In this document: piece after piece, positions 10,701 to 22,570 of the stretch
How the letters are laid out: each line of letters begins with the position of its first letter
Numbering within the stretch: position 1 is the stretch's first letter
DNA from: Laburnicola sp. R22_1
Lineage: Eukaryota; Ascomycota; Dothideomycetes; Pleosporales; Didymosphaeriaceae
Direction: 5' to 3'
Assembly: GCA_014281115.1 (NCBI GenBank)
Contig: JACONQ010000012.1
Span: forward strand, 2,604,001-2,668,000
Length of the DNA: 64,000 nt
Program-made: the position numbers and the translations under genes
The notes under the pieces: generated by a model
The model's database searches: none
What the model saw: only the letters and a program-made list of their open reading frames with translations
What the model was told of the DNA's origin: nothing

Positions 10701-12171
10701 TAACTTAGCCAACCTATTAAGACATGCGATGCTTGCAGACGTTGCTGCCGTTATCTCGGCCTCTACTGTAATTGTACGCCCTATTCGGCCTACAGCATCC
10801 GGCCTATGCATATGCCGCAGGAAGAGACTTGCTAATACTGCTAAGTTGAGATTATATATGTATGTGGCGTGGCTCTTCCTACCTTCCCCTAACTTAGCCA
10901 ACCTATTAAGACATGCGATGCTTGCAGACGTTGCTGCTGTTATCTTAGCCTCTACTATAATTGTACGCCCTATTTAGCCTACAGCATCCGGCCTATGCAT
11001 ATGCCGCAGGAAGAGACTTGCTAACACCGCTAAGTTGAGATTATGTATGTATGTGGCGTGGCTCTTCCCGCCTTCCCCTAACTTAGCCAACCTATTAAGA
11101 CATGCGACGCTTGCAGACATTGCCGCTGTTATCTCGGCCTCTATTGTAATTGTACGCCCTATTTGGCCTACAGCATCCGGCCTATATATATGCCGCAGGA
11201 AGAGACTTGCTAACACCGCTAAGTTGAGATTATGTATGTATGTGGCGTGGCTCTTCCTGCCTTCCCCTAACTTAGCTAACCTATCAAGACATGCGATGCT
11301 TGCAGACGTTGCTGCCGTTATCTTGGCCTCTACTGTAATTGTACGCCCTATTCGGCCTACAGTATTTAGCCTATGCATATGCCGCAGGAAGAGACTTGCT
11401 AACACTACTAAGTTGAGATTATGTATGTATATGGCGTAGCTCTTCCCGCCTTTCCCTAACTTAGCCAACCTATTAAGACATGCGATGCTTGCAGACGTTG
11501 CCGCTGTTATCTTGGCCTCTACTGTAATCGTACGCCCCATTCGGCCTACAGCATCTGGCCTATGCATATGCCGCAGGAAGAGACTTGCTAACACTGTTAA
11601 GTTGAGATTATGTATGTATGTGGCGTGGCTCTTCCCGCCTTCCCCTAACTTAGCCAACCTATTAAGACATGCAATGCTTGCAGACGTTGCTGCTGTTATC
11701 TTGGCCTCTACTGTAATTGTACGCCCTATTTAGCCTACAGCATCTGGCCTATGCATATGCCGCAGGAAGAGACTTGCTAACACCGCTAAGTTGAGATTAT
11801 GTATGTATGTGGCGTGGCTCTTCCCGCCTTCCCCTAACTTAGCCAACCTATTAAGACATGCGACGCTTGCAGACATTGCCGCTGTTATCTCGGCCTCTAT
11901 TGTAATTGTACGCCCTATTTGGCCTACAGCATCCGGCCTATATATATGCCGCAGGAAGAGACTTGCTAACACCGCTAAGTTGAGATTATGTATGTATGTG
12001 GCGTGGCTCTTCCTGCCTTCCCCTAACTTAGCTAACCTATCAAGACATGCGATGCTTGCAGACGTTGCTGCCGTTATCTTGGCCTCTACTGTAATTGTAC
12101 GCCCCGTTCGGCCTACGGCATCCGGCCTATGTATACGCCGTAGGAAGAGACTTGTTAACACCGCCAAGTTA
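10701..12171 (-). repeat. 189-bp satellite, array 1 (about 7.8 units)
   Basis: Head-to-tail units of 189 bp, recognisable by the conserved AACTTAGCCAACCTATTAAG and GCCGCAGGAAGAGACTTGCT blocks. The unit is 63 codons long and open on both strands for long stretches (in the minus frame: LAKLGEGGKSHATYIHNLNL.. and so on). Unit-to-unit differences are nearly all C/T or G/A and fall at all codon positions (for example Pro/Leu, Asp/Asn and Thr/Ile swaps). That fits mutation of a satellite better than selection on a protein. The same satellite lies in the opposite orientation at 28464-30577. Two nearly identical blocks within array 1 (around 11000-11330 and 11750-12080) suggest a recent multi-unit duplication. 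Confidence 0.9.
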
Positions 12172-12365
12172 ATAGCTTGCATAGATTAGTGGCCCACTAT
12201 TTCCCGCTCGTTAACTTAAGATTATTCTAAGCGATCTAGGAAGGACTTGCCTTGATTTTATCGCTTATAATGACAGCCTACAGGAAGGTGTCAAAGTTAA
12301 TCCAGATACACCCCCTATTTGTAATCTTATCGACAGAAGACTTTCTTAGGCTCATCTGTAAATAT
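12172..12365 (+). repeat. Array-1 flank shared with array 2, protein-like
   Basis: This 190-bp segment is repeated, inverted, at 28289-28463 with transition differences. One frame reads as protein in both copies (LSDLGRTCLDFIAYNDSLQE and on to about NPDTPPICNLIDRRLS) before a TAG and a TAA in this copy. Homology to the copy beside LINE B ends at about 12365. I do not recognise the protein. Confidence 0.7.
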
Positions 12366-12801
12366 TTACGTGGCATAGAGATTATCGCTTGAAGTCTTGA
12401 AAGAGGTTAACTGTCACAACGCCTTTAGATTACTTTAGTTACACTCGTTCTGCAAGTCCTGGACTATTTCCTTGTCTATATTTATAATGATCGAAAAGAA
12501 GGGAAGGATAGGCCGAGTTGCCAACACTGTTGTTGAGCCGCTGATTGTAGCAAACGAGATATGTGCGGTGGAAGTGCCACTAGTAAAATCCATCTTATGT
12601 CCTCATTCTGCATCACAATGACCAACGCCTTTGTAAGATATCCTATATAGCTATAGACGACTTGGATTATGTGAGCTAATTATTGCCTACAGCCCTTATA
12701 CAAGCTTCCTAGTCGCACTCCATGTTGGCCCACATGGCATTATTTACTACGTTCCCCGAAGCTTATTGCGTTTTCCGCCGTGGATTATGACTCTTTAGAC
12801 A
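12366..12801. other. Intergenic, no gene recognised
   Basis: Moderately AT-rich. The last part, before 12802, probably contains the damaged N-terminal portion of the BTB pseudogene, but the frame is broken by stops such as TAG at 12796. Confidence 0.35.
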
Positions 12802-13680
12802 GGAGGAATCGCTCTTCCTAACGTAGATGTGGACACGGGTCATACTCTCGTTCACTACCTATACACTGGTGTATACCAAACACTCGATATCGAAGCAGAT
12901 CGCCCGACAAAGAGAGCTCGTCTTGAATTCAAGAGAGCTCTTCTGACCTATATGATGGCAATCACTTACGAATTCCCTGACCTCCAACAACTGGCGACCC
13001 ACGCGATGGAGGATTATGGCGCAAAACTGGACATCTTCGATATATTTGAAGTAATCAAAGCCAACTTTACGAAAGTAGGCCAAACTAGCTGGTTCCACAG
13101 CTATTTGCACTAAAAAGCTAGCGTGGCGTTTGAAAGAGACCACACTGTATTCACGAGGGACACCTTCCTGGAGAACATGGGCAACGCAGCTTTGAACTAA
13201 GTCATGATGCGATGTGTGGTGGAGATCTACAACGCAAAGATTTCACGCATGCTCAGCACAGAAACGGGGACCCTCCAAGCAGTGCATGGATGCAAAAGAG
13301 TCACTCAAGATCTACCTATTCAAAGAGCTCTTCCCGAACATGGCATTAAAGCACAAGAAGATCACAAGAAGCCGCTCCATGCGCATGAGTGTCGGTCTTC
13401 GCAGTTTCTAGCTGATGACTGTCCCAATGAAGCTGTGCCCGTGGAGCAGTGCGTCGCGCTAGATTATTCACTCCCAGAGTATCCTATCGAGAGACCCAAG
13501 ACGCTGGTAGAAGATGTCAAAGCTGAGGAGCTTGTAACTGTCAAATCGGCAAAATTATTGCGCGTCGATAATGTGAGCAAACCAACAAGCCTTGTTGATG
13601 GCACTGCGAGCTTGAATAGTTGGACTTTGAGACCCCGGCCGTCCGTATTAGCGCTAGAGGACCGCTATGGGTATGGTTGA
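12802..13680 (+). pseudogene. BTB/POZ-domain protein, broken
   Basis: One frame reads GGIALPNVDVDTGHTLVHYL, the middle of a fungal BTB/POZ fold. It continues with LEFKRALLTYMMAITYEFPDLQ and a BACK-like helical part (IFDIFEVIKANFTKV). It goes through TAA stops at 13111-13113 and 13198-13200 and on to a TGA at 13678-13680. BTB proteins of this expanded ascomycete group are adaptors of unknown role. The N-terminal third is missing or unreadable and both stops are of the CAA-to-TAA kind. The last 150 codons are polar and not recognisable as a domain. Confidence 0.75.
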
Positions 13681-13834
13681 GGAAGCTTTCTCCGCCGCAT
13701 ACGGCGAGATGAATCGTAGCCTAGCCGTAGGAACGACAGTTTAGAGTAATCTCAACCCTAACCTGAGCATGCATAAGAGGTTCCCCACTGTGCTGTTCAA
13801 GCGCTAATCTCCATGCCGCGTGTCACCAGCTTTT

Positions 13835-13846
13835 GCAGTCGCTAAC
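13835..13846 (+). repeat. Target-site duplication, left side of LINE 3
   Basis: GCAGTCGCTAAC (12 bp) is repeated exactly at 18391-18402, after the AACC tail of the element. Confidence 0.88.
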
Positions 13847-15190
13847 TCCAAAACGGGGCCCAAAGAAACCCCGGTCCTCCCTCATCGTCACTTTCGACAA
13901 CGCAGAAGATGCCAATCTTATCATCCAGCATGGAATGATTTGGGACGGCGAGAAACTAGATGTTGTCCTATATGACAGAGAGAGACGCCTACAACAATGC
14001 CTCAAGTGCCTCCGCTACGGGCACACATGCTACACATCCGGTCACAATGGAACTCGATGCAACAGACCACAGGTTTGCCGCAAATGCGCAGGAGCCCATG
14101 AGAGCTCTAACTGCCCCCGAATTCGCCACCACTATGCATCAACTGCGGCGGGAATCACCCGCGGGCGACCCTGACTGTTCAGTGCACCAAGCCGAACTTG
14201 CCAAGGTCAAGCGGCGAGAAGCCACTGGGCAAAGATGGCACATCGTTGAAAAACGAAGGCTAACAAGGACAGACTGCGAACAGAATGTGGGCGGGCCGAA
14301 TACGGAACAGCCTGTCCCTCTTGGGACGACAGCCCCACAACAACAACAACAACTTGAAACGCGCCCGGAACCACCCAGGACGATAATGGGGCTACCACCC
14401 CCCAGGAGCACCCCTAATAACGCTCCCCGGGCCAGCCGCCAGCAGCGACCGGACCCGGTGGAACGACGGCACCGATGTGCCTGTCTGTCGACGGAGAGAC
14501 CCCCACCAACTGCCTCTGCCCTGCACACGCACCACCACCCACCCCGATCATCATCCTACACGACAGCGACGAGGCCGCAGAGCCAGTGGCCACAACTCCA
14601 ACACCTGCCCAGCCACGACCCGCGAAGAAAAAAGACGCCGCACACCCGCTCACCCTTAACATAGAGAACGAAAGCCAGCTACTCAGCCCAGGCCCCCTCA
14701 AGGACCTCTCTCCAGCGGAGCAAGCCGCAAGAGCCCAACTACACAGCGTAGTTGAGGCTCACCGGAGAGCCCAACTCGCCGAAGCAGAGTACCGGCGTCT
14801 CCGAACAGCTGTCCGCCTCCAAGCACAAAAGCGCGTCAACAACACCCCGTCCAGCAACCTGCGCGCCACACAATTGGGCAACTCCACGGCCGAGAGCTCC
14901 CAGAGCGCCAACGAAGACTCATCGGCAGCAGAGAGAACCTCCAGCCGCGGTCGACTCATCAGAAACACCCCCAGATACAATAATGCCACGTCAAGAAAAC
15001 GCGCCGCCACCGACGACAAAGAGAACAGCAGGCCGCCGAAGCGGGCCCGCCGCGCCCTAAGCCAATTAAGCACCACAACCAGCACCTCTGAGCTCACCAC
15101 AGACTCAGAGTCCCAGCTCTCGGGCTGGGACACTCAGCAGTCTAGCACGGCCTGTGAGTACGAGGACATACAAGGAAAGTACGGCCAAAT
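13847..15190 (+). pseudogene. LINE 3 ORF1 (Gag-like, zinc knuckles), 5'-truncated and frameshifted
   Basis: The retained part begins in the RNA-binding core (PRSSLIVTFDNAEDANLIIQ). It is followed by a knuckle array (QQCLKCLRYGHTCY, then CRKCAGAHESSNCP, about 13985-14130). The frame then shifts, and a Pro/Thr/Gln-rich linker and a charged helical segment run to about 15224 in another frame. The N-terminal half is missing because of the 5' truncation at 13847. The protein would bind element RNA; this copy cannot be translated as one chain. Confidence 0.8.
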
Positions 15191-17793
15191 ATGGCGACCG
15201 GAGCACCGCCAGTCTTCCAGCTAGCCAGCTTCAATGCAGGCAAGAACTAAGAGGCTCATACAAGCTTCCTGCTGGACCAGGCTGGACACGAGACAGCTAT
15301 CGTGCATATACAAGAACCATGGCACAACACCCTTGGGGAAACGCGAACCACCGCTAGGAATGCTTTATATGACACGATTTTCGAACCGCACGAAGACACT
15401 CGAGTCGTCACCTACGTACGCAGGAACATCGCAGCCAGGGCAATCAAGGTGCTCAGCCGTGGGCAATACAGCATAGCCACCCTAATTGTCGCCGGCAACG
15501 GAACGCAGATCATCATCGTCAACGTCTACAACCGCCGCAGGGACAGAGAGACTCAGATACTAGATCAGCTCGACTCGCAAATCACATGGATTCGCAATGA
15601 ATACCCGGAGGCAGAAGTACTATTAGCGGGAGACTTCAACGCCCATCATCCAGATTGGGACCCGAAGAGGTCGGCCGACACCGAAGGAAGAAAACTGCAC
15701 AGGATCGCAGCGAGTCACTCGCTCACCCAGCTGGTCCCCCAGGCACTGATACGTGGATACCCCCGCCCTCGACCTAGTTGAATTGGAGGTGGAGCCAACC
15801 CCGGAGGACCCGAGGACGCTCTTCATCACCGGCTGGATTAACGACGTTACCTTGTTCGCCATAGGCAAAGACACCGAACAGACCTGCGCATTACTGAAGG
15901 AAGTCGGGCCTAAATGTCTCGAATGGAGCGACCAGCATGGCACCAAATTCGACCCGGGCAAGTTCGAACTGGTACACATCACTCCGAGACGCCGGAGAAT
16001 TGACACACACGACCGTCCGGTCCGCTTCGCTGGACACGAAATACACCCATCACAGGCGATAAAGGTCCTCGGAGTTTGGATCGACAGCCACCTCAACTTC
16101 AAGCACCACATCGCTGTAACGCAGAAGAAGGTGGAGAACACCATCAACGCGATAACTATACTCGGCAAGTCTACATGGGATGCAGGAGTAGAGGCGAGGC
16201 TCAAGGCATATGAAGCCTGTGTGGTCACAAAGTTCACTGCCTCCGCATCACTCTGGTACAAAAGCAACACCAACCCAGAATCGAAAACCGACCCGAGCGG
16301 TGCCACAGCTGCATTTAACAAGTTCCAACGGCGCATGGCGAACAACATCGCGGGGTCCTGGAAGAACACGCCGCTTCAAATCGCGTGGGCCACCGCACAC
16401 ACTCCCCGCCAAAGCTCCGACTTGAAGAACTGGCCGCGAGAACCGTCCTTCGCATGGCGACAAAACCACACGGCAGACAGCTCATATTTTGAACCGACCT
16501 AAAAGCCAAATACCTCAGCCCGCTAGCAACGCACATAATCGCAATGAATAAGCGTCTAGGCAAGTCGATTTACCGGAATATTGAACCAGCAAAAGCTTTC
16601 GTCAACGAGCCATGGTCGCGGTTCCCCGTCACGCACTGCGCGGCGACGAAAGAGGAGGCTGCAGAGCAGCACTGACAGACCTACAAGAACTACGACACAC
16701 ACTGGTATACCGACGGATCGGGCATCAATGATCGCATAGGAGCACGCGCTGTCAAACCACGCACGAACGAACGCCTAGCGACATACGTCGAAGAAAAAGG
16801 CAAATTCTCAGTCTACGACGGCGAGGCTTGCGCACTCGCTCTAGCCATGAAATCCATAGCAGAATCAGTGGTAATCACCGACACAGTCATCTACACGGAC
16901 AACAGAGGCCTCGTTATGGCGATAGAGAAAGCCTGCACTACCGGGGGACAGCAACATATTGCCCAATTCCACCATTACTATAAGCTTGCGCTCTACCCAG
17001 TGGAGGTGATATGGGTCCCGGGACACGAGCGTATCCCAGGGAACGAAATCGCGGACGATATCGCCAAACGAGCTACCGGCTGGCTCCTAGAGCCTAAGCA
17101 GAAGCGGCTCGACACAAGGGAGGGACCTCTGGCACCCCCTCCCCGTGGCGAACACGCCCCACGAAGCCCTACGGCATTACGAAGATCGAAGAGTACACGC
17201 AAGCGCAATGGAGCCGTCAATAGGTGAACAGCAAGTCAGGCACACAAATGCGCCTTATCCTGCCGTCCCCTCAGGCAAAGATACTTCAACAATACAAGGA
17301 TGTATCGAGGCCGCTAGCGTCCATAATCACTCAGTTAACTACTGGTTACATCGGGCTCAACGCCCCAATGCACGCAATGCATTTCCAGGATGTCGACTCC
17401 CCCATTTGCAACTTGTGCGACGGAGACCGACAAACACCCACCCACATTCTGTTTGCATGTCCAGCCTTGGCGACTGATCGGGAGGAAATGTGGGACAAAA
17501 TAGGTAAGCGAATTCGGAGCTGGAAGACTATCATGGGCCACCCAGACATGGCAAAACACGCCGCACTTATAATACTGAAGAGCAAAACGCTCAATCAGTT
17601 TCGGTACGTCGACGCGATGGCAGAGGAGGAGGCTCTTGAACGGGACGGGGAGAGTGAGCGGCCAGCCGTCACAATCCCCAAGGAGAGTGATGTGCTGAGA
17701 CACCACAAACTCCCTATGCCCCGAATCGTCGAGCCCCAATTCCGCCACGCGAAGACGGGCGGGTGTCCCGGTGGGGTCACTAGGGGCCAGTGA
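15191..17793 (+). pseudogene. LINE 3 ORF2 with most of the reverse transcriptase deleted
   Basis: The endonuclease begins at ATG 15191 (FQLASFNAGKN, then a TAA, then HIQEPWHN) and reaches LLAGDFNAHHPDWD (about 15625-15660). At about 15770 the sequence jumps to a segment just before the polymerase active site, so the fingers and most of the palm are gone. The active-site box reads WINDV (15834-15845) where a V-D-D motif is expected, another G-to-A change. The thumb region, an RNase H domain (about 16690-17090; YTDGSG, GEACAL, YTDNRG, GNEIAD, all four acidic positions present) and a terminal knuckle (CNLCDGDRQTPTHILFAC, about 17408-17460) follow. It is dead, and useful as a record of deletion plus point damage. 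Confidence 0.88.
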
Positions 17794-18390
17794 GGCCCCA
17801 AGAGTGGCAACCGCCCATCGAGAAGATTCAATTACCACAAGACGCAACACCAAGTACACCGCCAGGGCGAGTTGGCGCATCAGCGTCCCCGCCTCAGTAT
17901 CACCCGCCGAACCCCCAGAACGAAGGACAGCATGGACATGAAGACGGACGGGTTAGCTACACGCCGCAAGGCGCGAGAGAGACGAGGGTATACACAGGCA
18001 AAGTTTTCATAGGCCGCGAGGCGCCAGAGGGACGAGGGTACAATAGACAGTGATCAAAGTCACAGCCCGGTCGCCGCTGACACAGCGACCGGGTAGCGCA
18101 CAGGAGGACAGCCGGCTGGGCCGGTAGCGCGCGACGGGTATCAACAGTCAAACAGCCTCACCGCTGAATTCATGTTCAAGCCCATCCCCCGCCGCCCGCT
18201 CTCGCAAGCGACAGCGACAGGGTGATAGGTACCGTATGTACAGTAGTAATGGGGACGGCAAAAACAGACGCCCCCAGCCTGGGAAGCCGGGAGCAGCCCG
18301 CCTGCCCGATAAGGGGAGCCGGGTTAGTCAGTTTCGGCTACGTGGCCTCGGGCCTCTGCATAGCCTATGAATGAACCAACCAACCAACCA
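17794..18390 (+). other. LINE 3 3' untranslated region
   Basis: Non-coding sequence from the ORF2 stop to the tail. It contains a short imperfect direct repeat around GACGAGGGTA (17982-18038) and ends in CCTATGAATGAACCAACCAA.., a tail of AACC units directly abutting the duplication. Confidence 0.65.
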
Positions 18391-18402
18391 GCAGTCGCTA
18401 AC
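18391..18402 (+). repeat. Target-site duplication, right side of LINE 3
   Basis: Exact copy of 13835-13846. Confidence 0.88.
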
Positions 18403-18663
18403 CGAGATGGTCTGCACACTCGTACTTTGTGACTTGGGTAGCGTGCTTCGGCGCAAGGGCCACATGCGGAAGACCATCGGGCTCGGGCGCCGAGCCAGCG
18501 CTACGCACCCGAGCTAAGGAGACGTACACCGATTGGTCTAGCTAAAAGATCACCAAAGCAAGGGGCACCGCAACAAGAAGGTGATAAGCGATAGAGAGCA
18601 AAAGCAATTAGGTTTCTTTCTTCCCGCATCTTTGTCCCCCGTTGTCGCGCTCCTGTTGCTTCC

Positions 18664-20426
18664 ATGGCTTTCACGACTGAGTCTCCAGCAGTGGTGGAAA
18701 TGAGGTGTCAAAATGCTTTTTCAGAAACCCATAACCACGGGATCCAACGCCCGGAAAAGCAAAGTCGACTCCGAACAGCGACAATCGTCGTCTCTGCCGC
18801 TTCTGCTACTGGCATCGCTAGTATACTTTCAGGCCTCATGACAGTCATTTTACCGCAAGTTGTTAAGGATTTTAACTTGGGTCCGAAACTCGTGCTGTGG
18901 TAAGTGTTCATCATCTATCTCCTGTCTTTACTATATTACGCTTGATCTTTATACGAATGTCTCCGATGGTCAGCACCCTTGTTAACCAATACCTAGGCCG
19001 GTCTCAATCTATGCGCTAGCGAACGGCTGCACGCTCCTCCTCGTGGGTACTGTCACAGATGTAGTCGGAAGCCGACGCATGTATCTGTTGGGCAACATCC
19101 TCCAATGCGCATTTACACTGGCGAGCGGGCTGTCAAGGAATGGCACACAGATGATCGTTATACGCGGCTTTTGTGGCGCCGCCTCCTCGTTCTGTTTGCC
19201 GTCTGCTGTTAGCATTGTAACCACTGCATTCCCTCCCGGACCACGGAGGAGTGCGGCTTTTGCATCTATGGGGGGAGGATTACCCATAGGTTTTGCTGTA
19301 GGGCTGCTGCTAGGTGGTGTCTGTGCCAGTACTATTGGTTGGGACTGGGCTTTCCACATCACAAGCATGATCAACGCCATCATCCTAGTGCTTTTTGTTT
19401 GGCAACTCCCCCAGACTGAGCAAAACACGCCCAAGCTTGAATGGAAACGATTCCAAAAAGAGATAGATTGGGCTGGCGTCTTGTTCATTAGCTGTTCGTT
19501 GGCTATGCTTTTATATGTGCTGTCGTAAGCATCCCACTTTTCTATTTCTTCGGTTCACCTAACTAAACGTTGGAAGGTCGCTATCCAACAGCACATCGGC
19601 CCTCAAGTCTCCTGCAAACGTAGTTTTGCTATCGACAGCTCTGGCGCTTATTCCGATCTTCGCGATATGGATGCACTACCAAAAACGGTGTCACCGGCCC
19701 GCTCTCATCCCCAATACACTATGGCAAAACAAGATGTTCACCTGCGTTTGTATCAATGTCTTCTTGATCTGGGGTGTATTCACTTCGGTTGAGCAATTCG
19801 TCAACTTCTACTTCCAAAACATAAAGCGGGATAGCACCATTCGGGCAGGTATTCAATTCCTCCCAAGCTGCGTTGCAGGCGCTGTCGTAAATCTGACCAT
19901 GGCCCTGATCGTTTCTCGCATCCGGGGAGATTGGATCATCTATGGGGCGACGACAGCTTCAAGCGTCGCTCCTCTGTTGATGGCTTTGATACGACCTAAC
20001 TGGTCTTATTGGGCAGGTCCTTTCCCTGCAGTCACTCTTAACGCCATTCAAGGCGATGTCTTCTACACTATCGCCAATCTTCTTATTACGTCTTCTTTCC
20101 CCGACAACACACAGGCGCTTGCTGGCGCTGTTTTTAACACTGTTGCACAAATCGGTAAGGCAGTGGGCGTGACTCTCTCGGCTCTTGTTTCGGAATCTGT
20201 AAGTAGGGAATCCGATACAACCGGAACAGGAAGGCTATTAGAAGGCTATCACGCAGCATTCTGGTTCTCTTTAGCTATGTCACTAGCTACTCTCTTTGTC
20301 AGTTCCTGGGGACTACATGGAATTGGCAAGGTCGGGAGCCAAAAACCATGCGTCCCGGTTCTACTGCGCTGTAGGCTAGGCCACTGTTACTATGGACTGT
20401 CTAGCAAGCAGGTTGTGTATGCATAG
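18664..20426 (+). CDS. MFS transporter, DHA2-type (drug:H+ antiporter, 14-helix class)
   Basis: Three exons join in frame: 18664-18899, 18997-19524 and 19577-20426, giving about 537 residues. Introns of 97 and 52 bp have GTAAGT/GTAAGC donors and AG acceptors, with CTAAC-type branch sites. The chain has a polar N-terminus of about 40 residues and then repeated hydrophobic helices: SILSGLMTVILPQVV in helix 1, LVLW-PVSIYALANGCTLLLV across the first splice, and the D-VGSRRMYLLG loop. A second half resembles the 14-helix DHA2 family (ALIPNTLWQNKMF, FLPSCVAGAVVNL). Such carriers in the plasma membrane export toxins or metabolites using the proton gradient. No stops are seen, so it may be intact. 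The last 30 residues are unusual and the true C-terminus could differ. It converges with the hydroxylase gene at 21136-22026. Confidence 0.85.
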
Positions 20427-21135
20427 AAGATTTGCCTTGTTTTATTAGATGAGTGGGTGCTGTACTTAGTGTCGTGTAAACTCTCTTCTAGTTTCCTACC
20501 ACAAATACTCAAGGCTCAATGCATGGTCAATTTAAGATTAAATCATAATGATGATGTTACGATAACGAGAGATACCGCGTCGAATATAGAGCGATGCTCC
20601 CCAAGGGCGCCAGACCCACGTGTCTTGGACTTACAAGTCGGAGTAGCAACACATGGAAGCACACACGAGTGGATTCGAGCAACAAGATGTAGTTAATTTT
20701 GCTGTGTAATGCTAATAGCGCAAGAGGCGTACAGTGTGACCAATGCATAAGCTAAGCAGGACCTAGATCCGAAGAGTAACGGCCTCATGGTCACTGATAG
20801 AATGACTCGAGGAGTAGGCCTATCAACTACGCCTTACAACCGCCATGTTTAAGTTTCGGGTTGTTAGCGCTTTCGAAAATCATCACAAATTAGTGCTGAG
20901 ATTCTAGAATGAAATTTTTTAACGACATAAGCATTTGTGAAGACACAAATTATCTAGACTAGTTGCATTGTATAGAATCCGGGCCGCAAGCGCTAACTAC
21001 ACTGGAACCGGATCGGCTTTAGACTGTCCAAACTTTCCTGAAAAGATAAGCGTCCGGATCTCTATGCTTTTCCGCGGATTCGCGTTGTTAGGAACGTCTC
21101 GTAGCTTGAGACTCGAATGGAGTGCGTCTATGTCA
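20427..21135. other. Intergenic between convergent genes, no gene recognised
   Basis: Shared 3' region of the MFS gene and the hydroxylase/desaturase gene. No conserved ORF was seen. Confidence 0.5.
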
Positions 21136-22026
21136 CTATTTCAGCATCGTTTTGAATTCTAAGGTGGAAGTACACGTACATGGCGTGATCCCTGGCTTGG
21201 AATCGAAGTGTTTGAAGATTAGAGCTTCTTTAGGTGTTTGCCTCTGCAGGAAGTACCACTTTTGCATAGCATTATACTTGACGTAATAGTTGGTACTCAC
21301 GCTACCTTGTCGGATGGAATCTGTCTCGACCATGTCATCTGCTGCAACAGTACTTCCATTACAAACCGCCAGAGGCCATTTGTCGACGGCATTGCTTAGT
21401 GGTTTCCAAACGCTGACTTTTTTAGTGATGGCTTTCAAGTGTGACTATAAGATATTACTTCACAGCCCTGATTCTTTGGCTCAATATGCGGTCTGCATCC
21501 TTTGGAAAGCTTCTCTGGATCTTCTGGATCACTGATATGGGGCCAGTGTCTGAGTGCGCATAGTTGCTCGGCAACAACAACTGACTTAGATCGCTGAAGT
21601 TGATCTTATCTGGTGTGGGTTGCGGAGCACTGCTTCTAAGCTACAAGGCGAGTCCAGGTTAGTATTGGCTTGCCTGAATTGGGTAATGCTACTTACTCTC
21701 CAGTCAAAGATAAAGACTGTCCTAACATCTTCTAGCTCCGTCTTAAGCATCCGCTCGACTGCAGGAAGAAACTCTTTCCTGATAATCTCTACATCATTAA
21801 GCTCCGAGAATCCAGGAAACTTGCGAAAGGTGAATCCATGCGTGTCCAGCTGAAAGTCGTTGTTTTGACGGAAATCGGTCACCGTGACGGTTCGCTCGTC
21901 CCAGACGAGATTAGTCTTCCGTTGGTCTTTCACATCTCTAGAAAGCTCCATAAAGATCTGGAATGGCTTCTTATGGTTGTAGAGTGGGAGCCACTTTAGA
22001 AACTTAATACTGCCTTGTTTAGTTAT
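21136..22026 (-). pseudogene. AsaB/CmcJ-like hydroxylase/desaturase, 5' end disrupted by LINE B
   Basis: Minus-strand exons 22026-21697, 21640-21459 and 21412-21136 are separated by 56-bp and 46-bp introns. The first intron has GTAAGT, TACTAAC and TTGTAG; the second has GTAATA and CAG. The product starts GSIKFLKWLPLYNHKKPFQIF and contains DQRKTNLVWDERTVTVTDFR, HGFTFRKFP and VFIFDWR, then after splicing RAVNVWKPLSNAVDKWPLAV and DSIRQG. This is the fungal AsaB/GA4-desaturase-like (CmcJ-related) oxidoreductase family of secondary-metabolite clusters. No ATG lies in frame at the 5' end; the expected start position reads ATA (22026-22024), a possible G-to-A loss. LINE B is inserted 26 bp further upstream. 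The C-terminus (ending TLEFKTMLK) does not look like the family's usual end. Family is sure; activity is doubtful. Confidence 0.75.
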
Positions 22027-22038
22027 GGCCGATGTTTG

Positions 22039-22052
22039 CGGATGAGCCTGAG
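22039..22052 (-). repeat. Target-site duplication at the 3' end of LINE B
   Basis: CGGATGAGCCTGAG (plus strand) is repeated exactly at 28275-28288. Confidence 0.9.
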
Positions 22053-22570
22053 TAGTAGTAGTAGTAGTATTGATTAACGTCCAGGAACGCAATGTTCTAG
22101 CCTCCCATGGGGCATGGGGACGCGCCGAGCAACCGTTTTGGAGCCAGCCAAAATGGTGAAGGCGTTTCTTGCTGTGAAGCTATCGCCATCTCTTGCAGCG
22201 GCTCGTAAGAGTCCGCCCCCTCCATGCGGGGGCTAAATCTTTGTCTTCTTGCCTATAGGCTAAGGTGTCAGGGTGTATCTATTATACATGTAAACTAAAA
22301 CTAAAGTAGGGGCAGCTTCGGCTGCCCTGAAACTGTATCGAAAAGTGCTAAGACTTTGGCGTGTAACTAGTAAGAATAGGTAAGGAGAGTAGCTAGAAAA
22401 GGAAGGGAGGGATAAGGAGAGTGGAGAGTAGGTAGGGAGTTGCCGCGTGTAGCAAGTTGACGGGGGAGAGACACGCCTGCTGGGAGCTCTAATAGAGTTG
22501 GCGCTAGAGGAGCTGTCCATATAGTGTAAGTTAAGCCTAAGAATAAAAGGTAGCTTTTTGTTGCTAAGTG
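22053..22570 (-). other. LINE B 3' untranslated region with the conserved hairpin
   Basis: The 7-bp stem/4-base loop of LINE A recurs at 22310-22327 (minus strand GGGCAGC-CGAA-GCTGCCC). The tail of TAC triplets is at 22053-22069. Confidence 0.75.

Larger units (their letters stand above)
13847..18390 (+). mobile_element. LINE 3: 5'-truncated Tad-like non-LTR retrotransposon of a second family
   Basis: Exact 12-bp duplications flank the element. It starts abruptly inside ORF1 and ends in an AACC-repeat tail (18374-18390). Its proteins are clearly different from those of LINE A/B, so this is a separate family. The 5' truncation is the common outcome of incomplete reverse transcription. In addition, ORF2 has lost everything between the middle of the endonuclease and the polymerase box. 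Stops of the CAA-to-TAA kind are present. Confidence 0.9.

Noticed and set aside
10023..12171. Regular repeats as a CRISPR array
   Set aside because: Units are contiguous without unique spacers, there are no cas genes, and the sequence is clearly eukaryotic.
15753..16502. The 249-codon ORF as an independent gene
   Set aside because: It is the retained rear part of the LINE 3 reverse transcriptase after the internal deletion.
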